DNA of 59,039 nt from Planctomycetia bacterium. Its GTDB lineage: Bacteria; Planctomycetota; MHYJ01; WSZJ01. The notes under the pieces were generated by a model that was given only the letters and a program-made list of their open reading frames with translations, ran no database searches and was not told the origin of the DNA. Every line of letters begins with the position of its first letter. Position 1 is the stretch's first letter. A program made the translations under genes and the position numbers. Location of the stretch: contig JADLHC010000063.1 of assembly GCA_020849035.1 (NCBI GenBank), positions 1 to 59,039 of the forward strand, in the 5' to 3' direction. Below, in pieces: positions 9,232-18,057 of the stretch.

Positions 9232-10365
9232 ATGCGCACCACGCTCGCCCTCCTCCTCCTGTCCGCCCCCGCACTCTTCGCCCAGGCCCCCGAGGCCCTC
9301 GACGAGAAGGCCTGCCTCGAACTGGCCCGGAAGATCGAGGCCGCCGTCCAGGCCGCCGACGGCGAGGCCTTCGACAGGATCCTCAACCTGCGCGGACTCA
9401 TCGAGACCGCCCTCAAGAACGTCGAGGCCGAGGCCAAGCTCAAGAAGGACTTCACGGACGGAGCGTCGTCCTCCTCCCTCGGCGAACAGCTCTGCGAACA
9501 GGTCTCCGCAGGCGCCACTTTCCGCTTCCTCCGCTTCCATACCGTCAACGGCCGCACCTGCGCCCTCTTCCGTCTCATCAACCCCGAAGGCGGCGTCAAC
9601 TACCACGACTACGTCCTCGGGAAGGACGGCGCGGGCGTGAAGGCCGACGACCTCTACGTCTACCTCATGGGCGAGTCCATCTCTCGCATCTTCAAGCGCG
9701 AGTTCCTCAAGGCGGTTGCGATCGAGTCGAAGCGCGCGGGAAACCTGAAGGGCTGGGAGAAGGACTACGTGGACGCGCAGCCCAGGATCGAGGAGATGCA
9801 GGCGGCTGCGGGGGCGGGAAAGTGGAAGAAGGCGCTCAAGGCGTACAACGAGATGCCGCAGACGGTCCGCGAGGACAAGCTCGTGATGATCCAGCGGGTG
9901 GGGATCGCGCTGAAGTGCGGCGACGAGGAGTACAAGGCGGCGCTGGACGACTGGGAGAGGCTCTTCCCGGGCGACCCGAGCATGGACCTGATGAAGATCG
10001 ACTCGCACGCGATGAAGGGGGAGCTTGAGCTGTCGGCGGCGGCGGCGGAGCGGCTGGCCGGGACGATCGGCGGGGACCCGTTCCTGGACGCGATGCGGTC
10101 CGGGCTGATGATGCAGGCGGGGAAGCTGGAGGAGGCGGCGGCGCTGGCGGCGAAGGCCGCGAAGGACGAGAAGGGGCTGAAGATGCCGCATTTCGTGCTG
10201 CTGCAGCTGTCGCTGAAGAAGAAGGACCACGCGGCGACGGCGGCGGAGCTGACGATCCTGGAGAAGGAGTGCGGCGTGCCGATCGGGGACCTGGAGAACG
10301 AGGCGGACTTCGCGGAATTCGTGAAGTCGGAGGAGTACAAGAAGTGGTCCGAGGGGCGGGAGTAG
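9232..10365 (+). CDS. Exported helical-repeat (TPR-like) protein
   Basis: The 377-residue product has a signal peptide (MRTTLALLLLSAPALFAQA). The mature protein starts with a 130-residue alpha-beta region (CLELARKIEAAVQAADGEAFDRIL...) and ends in helical pairs such as GKWKKALKAYNEMPQ, EEYKAALDDWERLFPGDP and GKLEEAAALAAKAAKDEKG. These have the spacing and Ala/Gly/Tyr positions of degenerate TPRs. It probably scaffolds protein contacts in the periplasm; no enzyme motif is seen. GGAG precedes the ATG by 5 bases. It is followed 14 bases later by the GNAT gene on the same strand. Confidence 0.8.
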   Translation: MRTTLALLLLSAPALFAQAPEALDEKACLELARKIEAAVQAADGEAFDRILNLRGLIETALKNVEAEAKLKKDFTDGASSSSLGEQLCEQVSAGATFRFLRFHTVNGRTCALFRLINPEGGVNYHDYVLGKDGAGVKADDLYVYLMGESISRIFKREFLKAVAIESKRAGNLKGWEKDYVDAQPRIEEMQAAAGAGKWKKALKAYNEMPQTVREDKLVMIQRVGIALKCGDEEYKAALDDWERLFPGDPSMDLMKIDSHAMKGELELSAAAAERLAGTIGGDPFLDAMRSGLMMQAGKLEEAAALAAKAAKDEKGLKMPHFVLLQLSLKKKDHAATAAELTILEKECGVPIGDLENEADFAEFVKSEEYKKWSEGRE

Positions 10366-10379
10366 GTCCCGCAGGCGGG

Positions 10380-11462
10380 GTGCGGATCCGGCCAGCGGTC
10401 CTCGAGGACGCGGCGGCGATCGCGCGGGTGCACGTGGACACGTGGAGGACTGCGTACCGCGGCATCGTGAGCGCCGCGTATCTGCGGTCGCTGTCGTACG
10501 GCGAATTCGAGAAACGCCGGCGCGAGCGCCTGGCGAGGCCGGAGACCTGCACGTTCGTGGCGGAGGCCCGGGGGCAGGTCGTCGGATTCGCCACGGCCGG
10601 CCCCAACCGCCTCGCCGACGCGCAGTACGACGCCGAGCTCTACGCCATCTACGTCCGCAAAGCGTTCGCCGGCCGCGGCCTCGGCCGCGCCCTCGTCGCT
10701 GCCGTCGCCTCCCGCCTCGCCGCCGACGGCTTCCGCTCCCTCCTCCTCTGGGTCCTCCGCGACAACGCCCCGTCCCGGCGCTTCTACGAGTCCCTCGGCG
10801 GCATCCCGGCCGGCGAAAAGTCCGAGCGCTTCGGCCGCCAGGATCTCCCCCACGCCGGCTACGGCTGGCCCGAAATCTCCACGCTACAAGGGGTTGCGCT
10901 TCCCGCCTTCCCTGCGCAGAATGCGCCCCCGTCCGGACCCTCCCACTCCAAAGGAGCCGCCATGGTCACCGCCAAGGTCCTCGAAGCCGTCAACGAGCAG
11001 ATCAACAACGAGCTCGTCTCGTCCTACACGTACCTCGCCATGTCCGCCCACTGCTCCAACGGCCATTTCCATGGCTTCGCCAAATGGCTGCGCATCCAGA
11101 GCCAGGAGGAGTACGCGCACGCGATGAAGCTGCTCGACTTCCTGCTGAATCGCGGCGGCGCGGTGAAGCTGAACGCGATCGGCGAGCCGAAGGTGAAGTT
11201 CAAGACGATGCAGGAGGTGTTCGAGAGCGCGCTGGCGCAGGAGCTGGCGGTGAGCAAGCGGATCGACGCGCTCTACGAGCTGGCGCAGAAGGAGAAGGCG
11301 TTCTCGCTGATGGTCGAGCTGCAGTGGTTCCTGACGGAGCAGGTGGAGGAGGAGAAGAGCGCGCGGGACATCGTGGCGAAGTTCCACCTGATCAAGAACG
11401 ACCCGGTCGCGCTGCTGGAGATGGACAGGGAGCTCGGCAGCAGGGGGCCGGAGAAGGGGTAA
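10380..11462 (+). CDS. GNAT N-acetyltransferase reading in frame into ferritin
   Basis: From a GTG at 10380 the frame encodes a complete GNAT acetyltransferase of about 170 residues: VRIRPAVLEDAAAIARVH at the start, the acetyl-CoA binding motif VRKAFAGRGLGRALV, and the closing NAPSRRFYESLGG. GNATs transfer an acetyl group from acetyl-CoA to an amine; the substrate is unknown. No stop codon ends the domain. The frame runs from about 10890 through a Pro/Ala-rich linker straight into the ferritin at 10962. As written, the ORF could yield a 360-residue fusion. The linker holds a promoter and a Shine-Dalgarno for the ferritin, so a recently lost stop codon is the simplest view. The true C-terminus of the GNAT is unresolved. 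Confidence 0.7.
   Translation: MRIRPAVLEDAAAIARVHVDTWRTAYRGIVSAAYLRSLSYGEFEKRRRERLARPETCTFVAEARGQVVGFATAGPNRLADAQYDAELYAIYVRKAFAGRGLGRALVAAVASRLAADGFRSLLLWVLRDNAPSRRFYESLGGIPAGEKSERFGRQDLPHAGYGWPEISTLQGVALPAFPAQNAPPSGPSHSKGAAMVTAKVLEAVNEQINNELVSSYTYLAMSAHCSNGHFHGFAKWLRIQSQEEYAHAMKLLDFLLNRGGAVKLNAIGEPKVKFKTMQEVFESALAQELAVSKRIDALYELAQKEKAFSLMVELQWFLTEQVEEEKSARDIVAKFHLIKNDPVALLEMDRELGSRGPEKG
10894..10922 (+). promoter_or_regulatory. Promoter of the ferritin gene inside the GNAT tail
   Basis: TTGCGC (10894-10899) and CAGAAT (10917-10922) are spaced 17 bases apart. AAGGAG follows shortly before the ferritin ATG at 10962. This supports independent expression of ferritin. Confidence 0.5.
10962..11462 (+). 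CDS. Ferritin (bacterial non-heme type)
   Basis: The 166-residue four-helix ferritin oxidises Fe(II) at a diiron ferroxidase site and stores iron as a mineral in a 24-mer shell. Site residues visible are E in NEQINNELVSSYTYLAM, the E-x-x-H pair in SQEEYAHAMKLLDFL, and E/Q in LQWFLTEQVEEEKS. HFHGFAKWLRIQSQEEY is typical of FtnA-like proteins. Length matches the usual 165-175. AAGGAG lies 6 bases before the ATG, with its own promoter upstream. The same frame is open into the preceding GNAT. A strong terminator follows. Confidence 0.93.
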   Translation: MVTAKVLEAVNEQINNELVSSYTYLAMSAHCSNGHFHGFAKWLRIQSQEEYAHAMKLLDFLLNRGGAVKLNAIGEPKVKFKTMQEVFESALAQELAVSKRIDALYELAQKEKAFSLMVELQWFLTEQVEEEKSARDIVAKFHLIKNDPVALLEMDRELGSRGPEKG

Positions 11463-11465
11463 CGG

Positions 11466-11500
11466 CGAGCGGCCAGCGGCCAGCGGCGAGCGGCGAGGGA
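11466..11500. repeat. Short array of degenerate heptamers
   Basis: Five adjacent 7-mers of the type CGAGCGG/CCAGCGG lie directly after the ferritin stop. The same degenerate heptamer (Y-S-A-G-Y-G-G) forms a longer array at 55725-55815. Confidence 0.6.
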
Positions 11501-11524
11501 GGGCAGGGGGAACCGGGAACTTGG

Positions 11525-11560
11525 CGGCCACGCACAGGGTGCGTGGCCGTTTCTCTTTTT
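11525..11560 (+). terminator. Rho-independent terminator after ferritin
   Basis: A perfect 10-bp stem (CGGCCACGCA with TGCGTGGCCG), loop CAGGG, then TTTCTCTTTTT. Confidence 0.92.
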
Positions 11561-11584
11561 CGGCGGTGTTCGGGGAGCGCAGGA

Positions 11585-11992
11585 TTGTCCCGGCAGATCA
11601 GGATCGAGGGGTTGACGCCTGAGGAGGTGCTTGCGGCGCCTGATGACTTCATCGACGGGCTCGTTCTCTGCGACGAAGCCCTTGCGTTCAAGGCAGGCAC
11701 GGCAACCGTCCTCGGGCAGTTCCGGATCCAGGGTGGAGTCCTCATCGTCGAACTGGGGCACGTCGACGGCGGCGGCGAAAGTGTCATCCCGGTCCTGTGG
11801 AATCTCGCCGACAGGTACGCGCGGAAGCGCGGCCTTCAGGCCGTGGACTGGGGGGTTCACGCCGTCACTTGCGCGAAGCCGAATCTGAAGCTGCGCAGAG
11901 TCCTGGAGAAGGCCGGTTTCAGCGTGGAAAACGTCGCGGGCGTCGGCGACGTCTACCGCAGGTCAATTCCTATCGACTCTCGCCACCGCTGA
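11585..11992 (+). CDS. Small GNAT-like protein
   Basis: A 135-residue frame beginning at TTG 11585 (LSRQIRIEGLTPEEVL), just after the ferritin terminator. The strand pattern QFRIQGGVLIVELGHVD, the Ala/Arg-rich helix IPVLWNLADRYARKRG, then LRRVLEKAGFSVENV recall the C-terminal half of a GNAT acetyltransferase. The acetyl-CoA loop (R/Q-x-x-G-x-G/A) is not evident, so activity is doubtful. The TTG start is chosen because GCAGGA sits just upstream and an earlier GTG (11543) lies inside the terminator stem. Codon use is less biased than in neighbours. Confidence 0.6.
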   Translation: MSRQIRIEGLTPEEVLAAPDDFIDGLVLCDEALAFKAGTATVLGQFRIQGGVLIVELGHVDGGGESVIPVLWNLADRYARKRGLQAVDWGVHAVTCAKPNLKLRRVLEKAGFSVENVAGVGDVYRRSIPIDSRHR

Positions 11993-12019
11993 CCGGCGGC
12001 AACCTTGTCCTTTGGCGCT

Positions 12020-12039
12020 TGTCGTTTCCCTGGCGTTTC
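12020..12039. other. T-rich motif shared by two convergent gene ends
   Basis: TGTCGTTTCC followed after 3 bases by GCGTTTC lies between two convergent genes. The same two blocks, 2 bases apart, occur at 20531-20549, also between convergent genes. The surrounding spacer is clearly less G+C rich than the coding DNA. Confidence 0.45.
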
Positions 12040-12070
12040 GTTGATTGGATCTTGGTGTTTCCTTCCATCC

Positions 12071-13672
12071 TCACTGCCTCTGCTCAACGCACTTAGCGAA
12101 CTCCTCCATCTCCTCGTACTTGTTCTCCCACGTCGTGTACATGACGCCCTCGACGCTGCCCGCGGCTTTCCCGGCCTCGAGCCATTTGAGGATGTTCTTC
12201 GGCGCGGCGTCGTAGTAGCCGGCGATGAGGGTCTTGTGGCCGCGCTCCGCGAACCACTTGAGCGACTCGGCGCGCTTGTCGAAGTGCCAGCAGGCGACGA
12301 TGACGTCCTTGTCGAGCCCTTCCCAGGAGCAGGAGAGGTCGTCCTTCACGAGGTAGTAGAACGTCCGCGCGTTGTGGTTCGGGTCGAACATGTCGCTCCA
12401 GACGAAGACGCGGGCGCCGGGTGCGACGTCGCGGACGATCTTCGCGCACTTGCGGACGTTGTCCGCGAGGATTTCGCCGCAGGGCATGTTGCGCCGGGCG
12501 CAGGCGTCGTCCCAGCCGAGGACGCGGATCTCGTCGTGCGACATGAAGTAGGCCTTCGCGCCGAACGCGGCGTGGACGCGCTTCATTTCGTCGCGAAGGA
12601 GCTCGAGGGTTTTGGGCTCGGAAGGGCAGATCATGACCTGTCCGTCGTGGACGGTGATGGCGTGGAAGTACGAGACGCGGAGGCGGGTTCCGTCCTTGAG
12701 CGATGTCTTGATCGGCGGCGGCTCGTGCCAGACTTCGAAGCTGCCGGGCCAGGGGACGGTGCCCATGCGCGGGTCGGCGACGGGCTCGAAGTCCTTTCCC
12801 TCGACGAGCGGCAGGCCGCCGTCGGCGGTCACGACGAGCGGCGCGCCGTCGCGGCGGACGAGGTTCACGGGGCCGGCCTCCTCGATGCGCGCGTCGTCCC
12901 ACCAGAGCGAGCCGGTATCGCCGTCCCAGACGCCGAGGTAGATCCCGACCTCGGTCTCCTCGAGGGAGTTGAAGACGACGTGGTGCGTCGTCCAGTCCTG
13001 CGTCGGCTTGACGCCGAGGTTCGCGTGGTTGAGCGAGCGCGGCTCGGCGAGGACGGCGACGCGCGGCTCGCCGCGGAAGTTCTCCGTCTTCACGCGAACC
13101 GAGACGTGGTACTCGCGGAACGGCGCGACCTTGACCTTCTGCACGATCCGCGCGTTGCGCCCCTTCGGATCCTTCATCAGCACTGCGCCGCCGTCCGCCA
13201 CCACGAGGTCGTCCTTCCAGTCCCACTTCTTGAGATCGGACATGTCCCCGCCCTTCAATTCCACCGGCGGGTCCGCCACGGCGCGCGCCACGCCGTCCTT
13301 CACCACGAACAGCGCGTCGCGCACGGGCAGCGCCTCGGCGAGGTTCGGGTCGCGCGACAGCAGCCCCTCCGAGTACCCGACCGGGAACACCGCCGGCACG
13401 ATCGCCAGCTTCAGCTCCTCCGCCACCTTCTTCAGCCGGTCCACGTTCGCGAAGTACCGCTTGTCCATGTCCGCCAGCCGCGAGAACTTCGAGTCCGCCA
13501 GCAACACGCCGTTGTACCCCGCCTTCGCCGCACGCCGGAACAGCGCTTCCACTTCGTCCACGTTCTTGTCCACCCAGAGGTTCCGGGAGACGTAGATCCA
13601 GCGGTCGCGGAGGGGCTCCTCCGCCGCCGCGCATCCGGCCATGACAAGCAGAAGGGCGAGTCGCGTTAGCAT
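12071..13672 (-). CDS. Lipoprotein with TIM-barrel glycoside-hydrolase-like domain (GH20-like)
   Basis: The 533-residue product carries a lipoprotein signal (LTRLALLLVMAGC), so it is anchored outside the cytoplasm. The N-terminal part has beta-alpha repeats (LFRRAAKAGYNGVLLADSK; AEELKLAIVPAVFPVGY), a beta-sandwich insert at about residues 170-290 (VSVRVKTENFRGEPRVAV, ETEVGIYLGVWDGDTG), then the second half of the barrel. FMSHDEIRVLGW presents an Asp-Glu pair like the catalytic DE of family 20 hexosaminidases, the main reason for the call. Substrate is unknown. A TTGAAC / CAACCT pair 17 bases apart lies just upstream of the ATG. It is divergent from the S41 peptidase gene. Confidence 0.75.
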   Translation of the reverse strand: MLTRLALLLVMAGCAAAEEPLRDRWIYVSRNLWVDKNVDEVEALFRRAAKAGYNGVLLADSKFSRLADMDKRYFANVDRLKKVAEELKLAIVPAVFPVGYSEGLLSRDPNLAEALPVRDALFVVKDGVARAVADPPVELKGGDMSDLKKWDWKDDLVVADGGAVLMKDPKGRNARIVQKVKVAPFREYHVSVRVKTENFRGEPRVAVLAEPRSLNHANLGVKPTQDWTTHHVVFNSLEETEVGIYLGVWDGDTGSLWWDDARIEEAGPVNLVRRDGAPLVVTADGGLPLVEGKDFEPVADPRMGTVPWPGSFEVWHEPPPIKTSLKDGTRLRVSYFHAITVHDGQVMICPSEPKTLELLRDEMKRVHAAFGAKAYFMSHDEIRVLGWDDACARRNMPCGEILADNVRKCAKIVRDVAPGARVFVWSDMFDPNHNARTFYYLVKDDLSCSWEGLDKDVIVACWHFDKRAESLKWFAERGHKTLIAGYYDAAPKNILKWLEAGKAAGSVEGVMYTTWENKYEEMEEFAKCVEQRQ

Positions 13673-13717
13673 GGGTTCAGGTTGCGCCGCCCGCGGCGCG
13701 CGTTCAAGGGGAAACGG

Positions 13718-15148
13718 ATGCGGACGATCCTCGTGGTGCTGCTCGCCCTTCCGGCGTTCGCCGGGGACAACCTGCTCCGGAACGGGGACTTCTCGAAGTG
13801 GCGGGACGGCGTGCCGGAGGAGTGGAGGTCCGAGCACGGCGCCGGCTCACCCGGCGGGACGCCGTCAGTCGTGGGCCCGGCGGAGGGCGGCGGCCTCCGG
13901 CTCTCCGGCGACGCGTCCACCCGGTCGTGGCGCTTCCTCTCGCAGGACGTCGCGGTGAAGCCCGACGGGTGCTACCGGCTGTCGTTCGAAGCGCGCACCA
14001 CGGGCCTGGCGCTGGAGGAGGGGCAGTTCGATAACGTGTACGGCGCGCTTCTCGCCGTGGACGCCGCGGGGAAGCCGGCGTCGCGGATGTTCGCGGCGGT
14101 GGGCACGGCGGACTGGGCGCCGCACGAGATCCTGCTCGCGCGGCCCGGGGTGGCGACGCTGCGCGCCGCGGTCTTCCTGTCGAAGACGGGGCGCCTTGAA
14201 GCGCGGGCGTTCGTGCTGGAGGCGCTTGAGCCCGGCGACAGCGCGGACGTGCTGCTCCGGCAGCTCTCGCGGAACTACAGCTACTTCGAGCTGAAGGGAC
14301 TCGACCCGGTGGCGCTGGCGCGCGCGCACCGCGACCGTCTGGCGGACGCCGCGGAGGACGCGGAGTCGTTCGCGGCGGCGGCGGTTGCGATGCTGGCGGA
14401 ACTGAAGGACCCGCACGTCCACGTTGTGAAGGCGGACGGGACGAGGGTCGAGACCTGCCAGCGGCGGTGGACGCCGAATTTCGACTACAAGTGGATCGGG
14501 AAGCAGCTGACCGGCGTCGTGCAGATCGGGAAGGTCGCGTTTGCCGGGACGACGGCGGAGGGGTTCGGGTACGTCGCGATCGGATCCCTCGTGCTCGACG
14601 ATTCGACGGCCGCGAAGATCGCGGCGGAGATCGAGGCGCGCTTGGAGGCCCCGGCGTTCATCGTCGACCTGCGGGGGAACGCCGGCGGGAACGAGCTGCG
14701 CGCCCAGGCCCTCGCGGCGATCTTCGCCGACAGGGAGCGCGTCTACGCGAAGGCCCGCTTCCGCTCCGGCCCGAAGCCCTCGGACTTCACCGAGCCCTCC
14801 GAGCGCCGCATCGCGCCGCGAGCCGGGAAGACGTTCACGAAGCCCGTCGTGGTGCTGACGGGTCCCGGGTGCATCTCGAGCGGCGAGGGGTTCGTGAAGG
14901 CTCTCAAGTCCCTCCCGCACGCGACGCTCGTCGGGCTCTCCACGGCAGGGGCGAGCGGGAACCCGGCCCCGGTCGAGCTGCCCAACGGCGTGACGGTCTG
15001 GTTTTCGCGGTGGGTCGACATGCTCCCCGACGGAACGCCGACGGAAGGAAAGGGGATCGCCCCGGACATTGAGGTCGCCCCCGGCGGCGAGGGAGACGCG
15101 GCGTTCGTGATGGCGCTGGAAGTGCTCCGCGAGAAGACGAAGCAGTAG
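13718..15148 (+). CDS. Exported S41-family peptidase with N-terminal beta-sandwich
   Basis: The 476-residue protein has a signal peptide (MRTILVVLLALPAFA), then NLLRNGDFSKWRDGVPEEW, the opening of a carbohydrate-binding-like beta-sandwich (residues about 17-175). The C-terminal half is a C-terminal-processing protease (S41) core: FGYVAIGSLVLDDST, FIVDLRGNAGGNELRAQALA, and GPGCISSGEGFVKALKSLPH with the likely nucleophilic Ser, ending GKGIAPDIEV. The usual PDZ domain is absent, which is common in tricorn-like S41 members. It probably cleaves peptides in the periplasm or outside the cell. Confidence 0.88.
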   Translation: MRTILVVLLALPAFAGDNLLRNGDFSKWRDGVPEEWRSEHGAGSPGGTPSVVGPAEGGGLRLSGDASTRSWRFLSQDVAVKPDGCYRLSFEARTTGLALEEGQFDNVYGALLAVDAAGKPASRMFAAVGTADWAPHEILLARPGVATLRAAVFLSKTGRLEARAFVLEALEPGDSADVLLRQLSRNYSYFELKGLDPVALARAHRDRLADAAEDAESFAAAAVAMLAELKDPHVHVVKADGTRVETCQRRWTPNFDYKWIGKQLTGVVQIGKVAFAGTTAEGFGYVAIGSLVLDDSTAAKIAAEIEARLEAPAFIVDLRGNAGGNELRAQALAAIFADRERVYAKARFRSGPKPSDFTEPSERRIAPRAGKTFTKPVVVLTGPGCISSGEGFVKALKSLPHATLVGLSTAGASGNPAPVELPNGVTVWFSRWVDMLPDGTPTEGKGIAPDIEVAPGGEGDAAFVMALEVLREKTKQ

Positions 15149-15150
15149 AC

Positions 15151-16746
15151 CTACTTCGGCGGCGCGGCTTCCTTCTCCCGCACCGCCGCCAGCGCGTCGA
15201 GCCGTTCGCGCCGGTACCCGCGCACAACCCGCAGCTCGTCGCCCGCCTCCAGCCACGCGTCCTCGGCCGAGGCGTACTCCGGCCACTCCACCGACTCCGC
15301 CACGTTCGGGTCGCCCGTCTTCACGAACTGCGCCCACGCGTCGCACAGACGCTTCCCCAGCCGGTGGTCCGTCTCGTCGTGCCCCACCGGCCCCGCCATC
15401 GTCCCGAACACGTACCCGGCCTCCGCCCCGTGGAACGCCCCGAGGCCGCGCTTTTCCGCCCCCGGCGACACCCGCGTGAAGACGTAGAGCCACCCCTTCC
15501 GGCCCAAGGCCGCGTGGGCGCGGGCGATGAACCGGGCGGGCTCGACGGCGAGGGCGTCGGTGAAGAGGTCGCGGAGGGTGGCGGGGACGTCGTCGCGCAG
15601 GTTCGGTGCGAACGTCTTCGCGATCCGGTCCGGGTCCGCGGGGAACGCGGTCTTGAGCCAGTCCTTGTACTGCCAGACGTCCACGACGCCGACCGGGGCG
15701 GGGAAGACCGATCCGTCGTCGGCGTTCGCGCCGCACAGGAGTGGGACGTCGGCCTGTGCGCCGGCGTTCCAGAGCGCCCACGGGTCGTCCGGCAGGAGCG
15801 CGCCGTCCACGACGGGCCCCCACTGCTCGCCGCCCGCGAACGGCCCTTCGGCCGTCTTCGCGGCGGCCAGCAGTTCGTCGGCGGACATCGCCCGCAGCGC
15901 CTCGATCGACGCCGCTCCCACGGACTTCTGCAGCGCCTCGCCCTGCGCTTCCCCCGACGCCAGCCCGCCGCACGCCTCGCGCAGCCGCCGCCGGATCCAC
16001 TGCGGCCCCGCGCCCTGCACGATCGCCTGCCGGAACAGTCCCTTCGCCTTCGGGCTGACCATCAGCGCCGCCACGCACGCCGCACCGCCCGACTGCCCCG
16101 CCAGCGTCACCTTCGCCGGGTCTCCCCCGAACCTCCCGATGTTGCGCTTCACCCACTCCAGCGCCGCGATCTGGTCCAGCAGCCCCCAGTTCCCCGACAC
16201 GCCACCCGCCGACTCCTTCGAGAGCGCCGGGTGCGCCATCCACCCGAACACCCCCAGCCGGTAGTTGAACGTCACCACCACCACGCCGCGCGCCGCCAGC
16301 AGCTCCCCCTCGTACACCGGCTCCCCCGCCGACCCGCGCGCGAATCCCCCGCACGCCCCGTGCACCCAGACCAGCACCGGAAGCCCGTCCGTCACCCGCT
16401 TCGCCGGCGTCCACACGTTCAGCCGCAGGCAGTTCTCCGACTGGTTGCGGACCTGGAGGGGGATCGGGAGCGCCGTCGGCGGCTGCGGGCAGCCCGGCCC
16501 GAACTCGGAGCACAGGAACGCCCCCTGCCACGGTTCGAGCGGCTGCGGCGGCTTCCAGCGCAGCGGTCCGACCGGCGGCGTCGCGTACGGGATCCCGCGC
16601 CAGACGCGCACGCCCCCCATAGGCGACTCCTCGCCGCCCGTGATCAGCCCGCCGTCCACGCGGATCGGGTCCGCAATCTTCGCGCCCGGATCCTGGGCGA
16701 AGGCGGGAAGGGCCAGGAGTGCGAGAACGACGAGGGCGCGCCGCAT
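15151..16746 (-). CDS. Exported type-B carboxylesterase
   Basis: The 531-residue alpha/beta hydrolase has a signal peptide (MRRALVVLALLALPAFA). Family motifs include RGIPYATPPVGPLRW, SENCLRLNVWTP, PVLVWVHG and NWGLLDQIAALEWV. The nucleophile elbow reads AGQSGGAA where most members have GESAGG, still with a central Ser. The acid is probably in ADDGSVF and the His in GAFHGAEAGYVFGT. It would hydrolyse carboxylic esters, perhaps acylated plant polymers. A TAGGAT box lies 6 bases before the ATG. It follows the dienelactone-type hydrolase on the same strand by 23 bases. Confidence 0.92.
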   Translation of the reverse strand: MRRALVVLALLALPAFAQDPGAKIADPIRVDGGLITGGEESPMGGVRVWRGIPYATPPVGPLRWKPPQPLEPWQGAFLCSEFGPGCPQPPTALPIPLQVRNQSENCLRLNVWTPAKRVTDGLPVLVWVHGACGGFARGSAGEPVYEGELLAARGVVVVTFNYRLGVFGWMAHPALSKESAGGVSGNWGLLDQIAALEWVKRNIGRFGGDPAKVTLAGQSGGAACVAALMVSPKAKGLFRQAIVQGAGPQWIRRRLREACGGLASGEAQGEALQKSVGAASIEALRAMSADELLAAAKTAEGPFAGGEQWGPVVDGALLPDDPWALWNAGAQADVPLLCGANADDGSVFPAPVGVVDVWQYKDWLKTAFPADPDRIAKTFAPNLRDDVPATLRDLFTDALAVEPARFIARAHAALGRKGWLYVFTRVSPGAEKRGLGAFHGAEAGYVFGTMAGPVGHDETDHRLGKRLCDAWAQFVKTGDPNVAESVEWPEYASAEDAWLEAGDELRVVRGYRRERLDALAAVREKEAAPPK

Positions 16747-16752
16747 CCCGGA

Positions 16753-16758
16753 ATCCTA
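16753..16758 (-). promoter_or_regulatory. -10 box of the carboxylesterase gene
   Basis: TAGGAT on the minus strand ends 6 bases before the ATG at 16746, implying an almost leaderless transcript. Confidence 0.45.
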
Positions 16759-16769
16759 CACCCGCGCGT

Positions 16770-18026
16770 CTACTTCAGCGCGATCGCCGCCGTGAACCAC
16801 ATCTCGGGGTCCTTGCGGGCCCCGATCGTCTCCAGCATCACCGCGAGCGAAAGCCTCACCGTCCCGTTGAACAGCTCCTTCCCGCTTCCGTCCACCACCA
16901 CCACCGGCTGGTCGTACTTCACCATCTTCTCGTTCAGGAAAATCGTCACCCCCGACCCCTCGTGCACCGTGATCCTGTTCCCCTCCCGCTCCACGTCGTA
17001 CTTCCCGCCCCCCGAAGCGCGGATCCAGTAGAAGTCCGTCTTGTAGCTCCTCGAAGGCTCGAACAGCACGCGCTTCGGAAGCGGATCGCGCTTCTTCGAG
17101 AACACGAATTTCCAGATCTCGGAGCACCCCTCCTTCGGGAGTCCGTGCCCGATGTCCGTGTACTTCTTGAACACGAAGTCGAACGCCCCGTAGTCCTTCT
17201 TCATTCCCTCAAGCAGCTCCGCCGCGCGGATCGCGCTGTCGGGGCGCACCTGCTTGTCGTCCGTCGAGTTGAAGAACCAGAAGGGGAGGTTCCTGAGATT
17301 CGGGAGGATCCCGCTCGCGACGATGAGCTTGCCGTCGCCGTCCTTGCCCCCCACGAAGATTCCTCCCGCCATCGCCGCGCCCGCAGCGAACAGGTCCGCG
17401 TGCCGCGGGCCGATCGACCACGTGCCGTACCCGCCCATCGAGTGCCCGGCGATGTAGACCCGGTTCGTGTCCACCGCGTACGTGCGCTTCACGTCGTCCA
17501 GGATCGCCAGCACGTACTGCTCCTCGCGCTCGGTGTTCCATGCGGAATCCGTCTTCTGGATGACCGTCGGCCACACGTGGGTCATCCCCGGTGCCGGCGC
17601 GCCCAGCAGCGACCGGATCTGCCCGCTGTCGCCCACCCCCGCGCCGCCACCGTGGAGGATGATGCACAGCCCCGTCGGCTGCCCCTTCTTCGCCCCCGAG
17701 GCCACCTGGATCTCGAACTCCCCGGGGTAGTCCGGATGCGTGCACGTCACCTTCGGCTTGTCCGCCAGCCGCGCCCCCGCCTTCGCCCACTGGAACGCCT
17801 TCAGCGCCAGCTTCCCCACGTCCGTCTTCGAGGGATGGTCGATCGCGCGCATCCGCTCCACCGCCGCCGCGCGGTCCGCGTCCGTCTTCCCCTCGAAGTA
17901 CGCCTTGATCGCCGCCTCCGCCTCCTTCATCTCGGCGGCCGTCAGCGCCTCGGAGGGTTTCGCGGCCTGCGCAAACGCGAGGGCCGGCAGGAGCAGGGAA
18001 GCCGCCACCAGAGAAAAGCGCTTCAC
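16770..18026 (-). CDS. Exported dienelactone-hydrolase/PHB-depolymerase-type esterase
   Basis: The 418-residue product begins with a signal peptide (KRFSLVAASLLLPALAFAQA), then a 100-residue helical region, then an alpha/beta hydrolase with the elbow IAGHSMGGYGTW, a likely acid in FNSTDDKQVRPDS and His in YTDIGHGLP. The C-terminal 100 residues (YKTDFYWIRASGGGKYDV...) form beta strands. It is probably a secreted esterase. The start is taken as GTG 18026, which has GGAG 8 bases upstream. The ATG at 18059 overlaps a TAAGAT -10 box, so it would not be in the message. Confidence 0.87.
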   Translation of the reverse strand: MKRFSLVAASLLLPALAFAQAAKPSEALTAAEMKEAEAAIKAYFEGKTDADRAAAVERMRAIDHPSKTDVGKLALKAFQWAKAGARLADKPKVTCTHPDYPGEFEIQVASGAKKGQPTGLCIILHGGGAGVGDSGQIRSLLGAPAPGMTHVWPTVIQKTDSAWNTEREEQYVLAILDDVKRTYAVDTNRVYIAGHSMGGYGTWSIGPRHADLFAAGAAMAGGIFVGGKDGDGKLIVASGILPNLRNLPFWFFNSTDDKQVRPDSAIRAAELLEGMKKDYGAFDFVFKKYTDIGHGLPKEGCSEIWKFVFSKKRDPLPKRVLFEPSRSYKTDFYWIRASGGGKYDVEREGNRITVHEGSGVTIFLNEKMVKYDQPVVVVDGSGKELFNGTVRLSLAVMLETIGARKDPEMWFTAAIALK

Positions 18027-18057
18027 GGGTGCACTCCGCAAGGCGAGGGGGGAGGGC

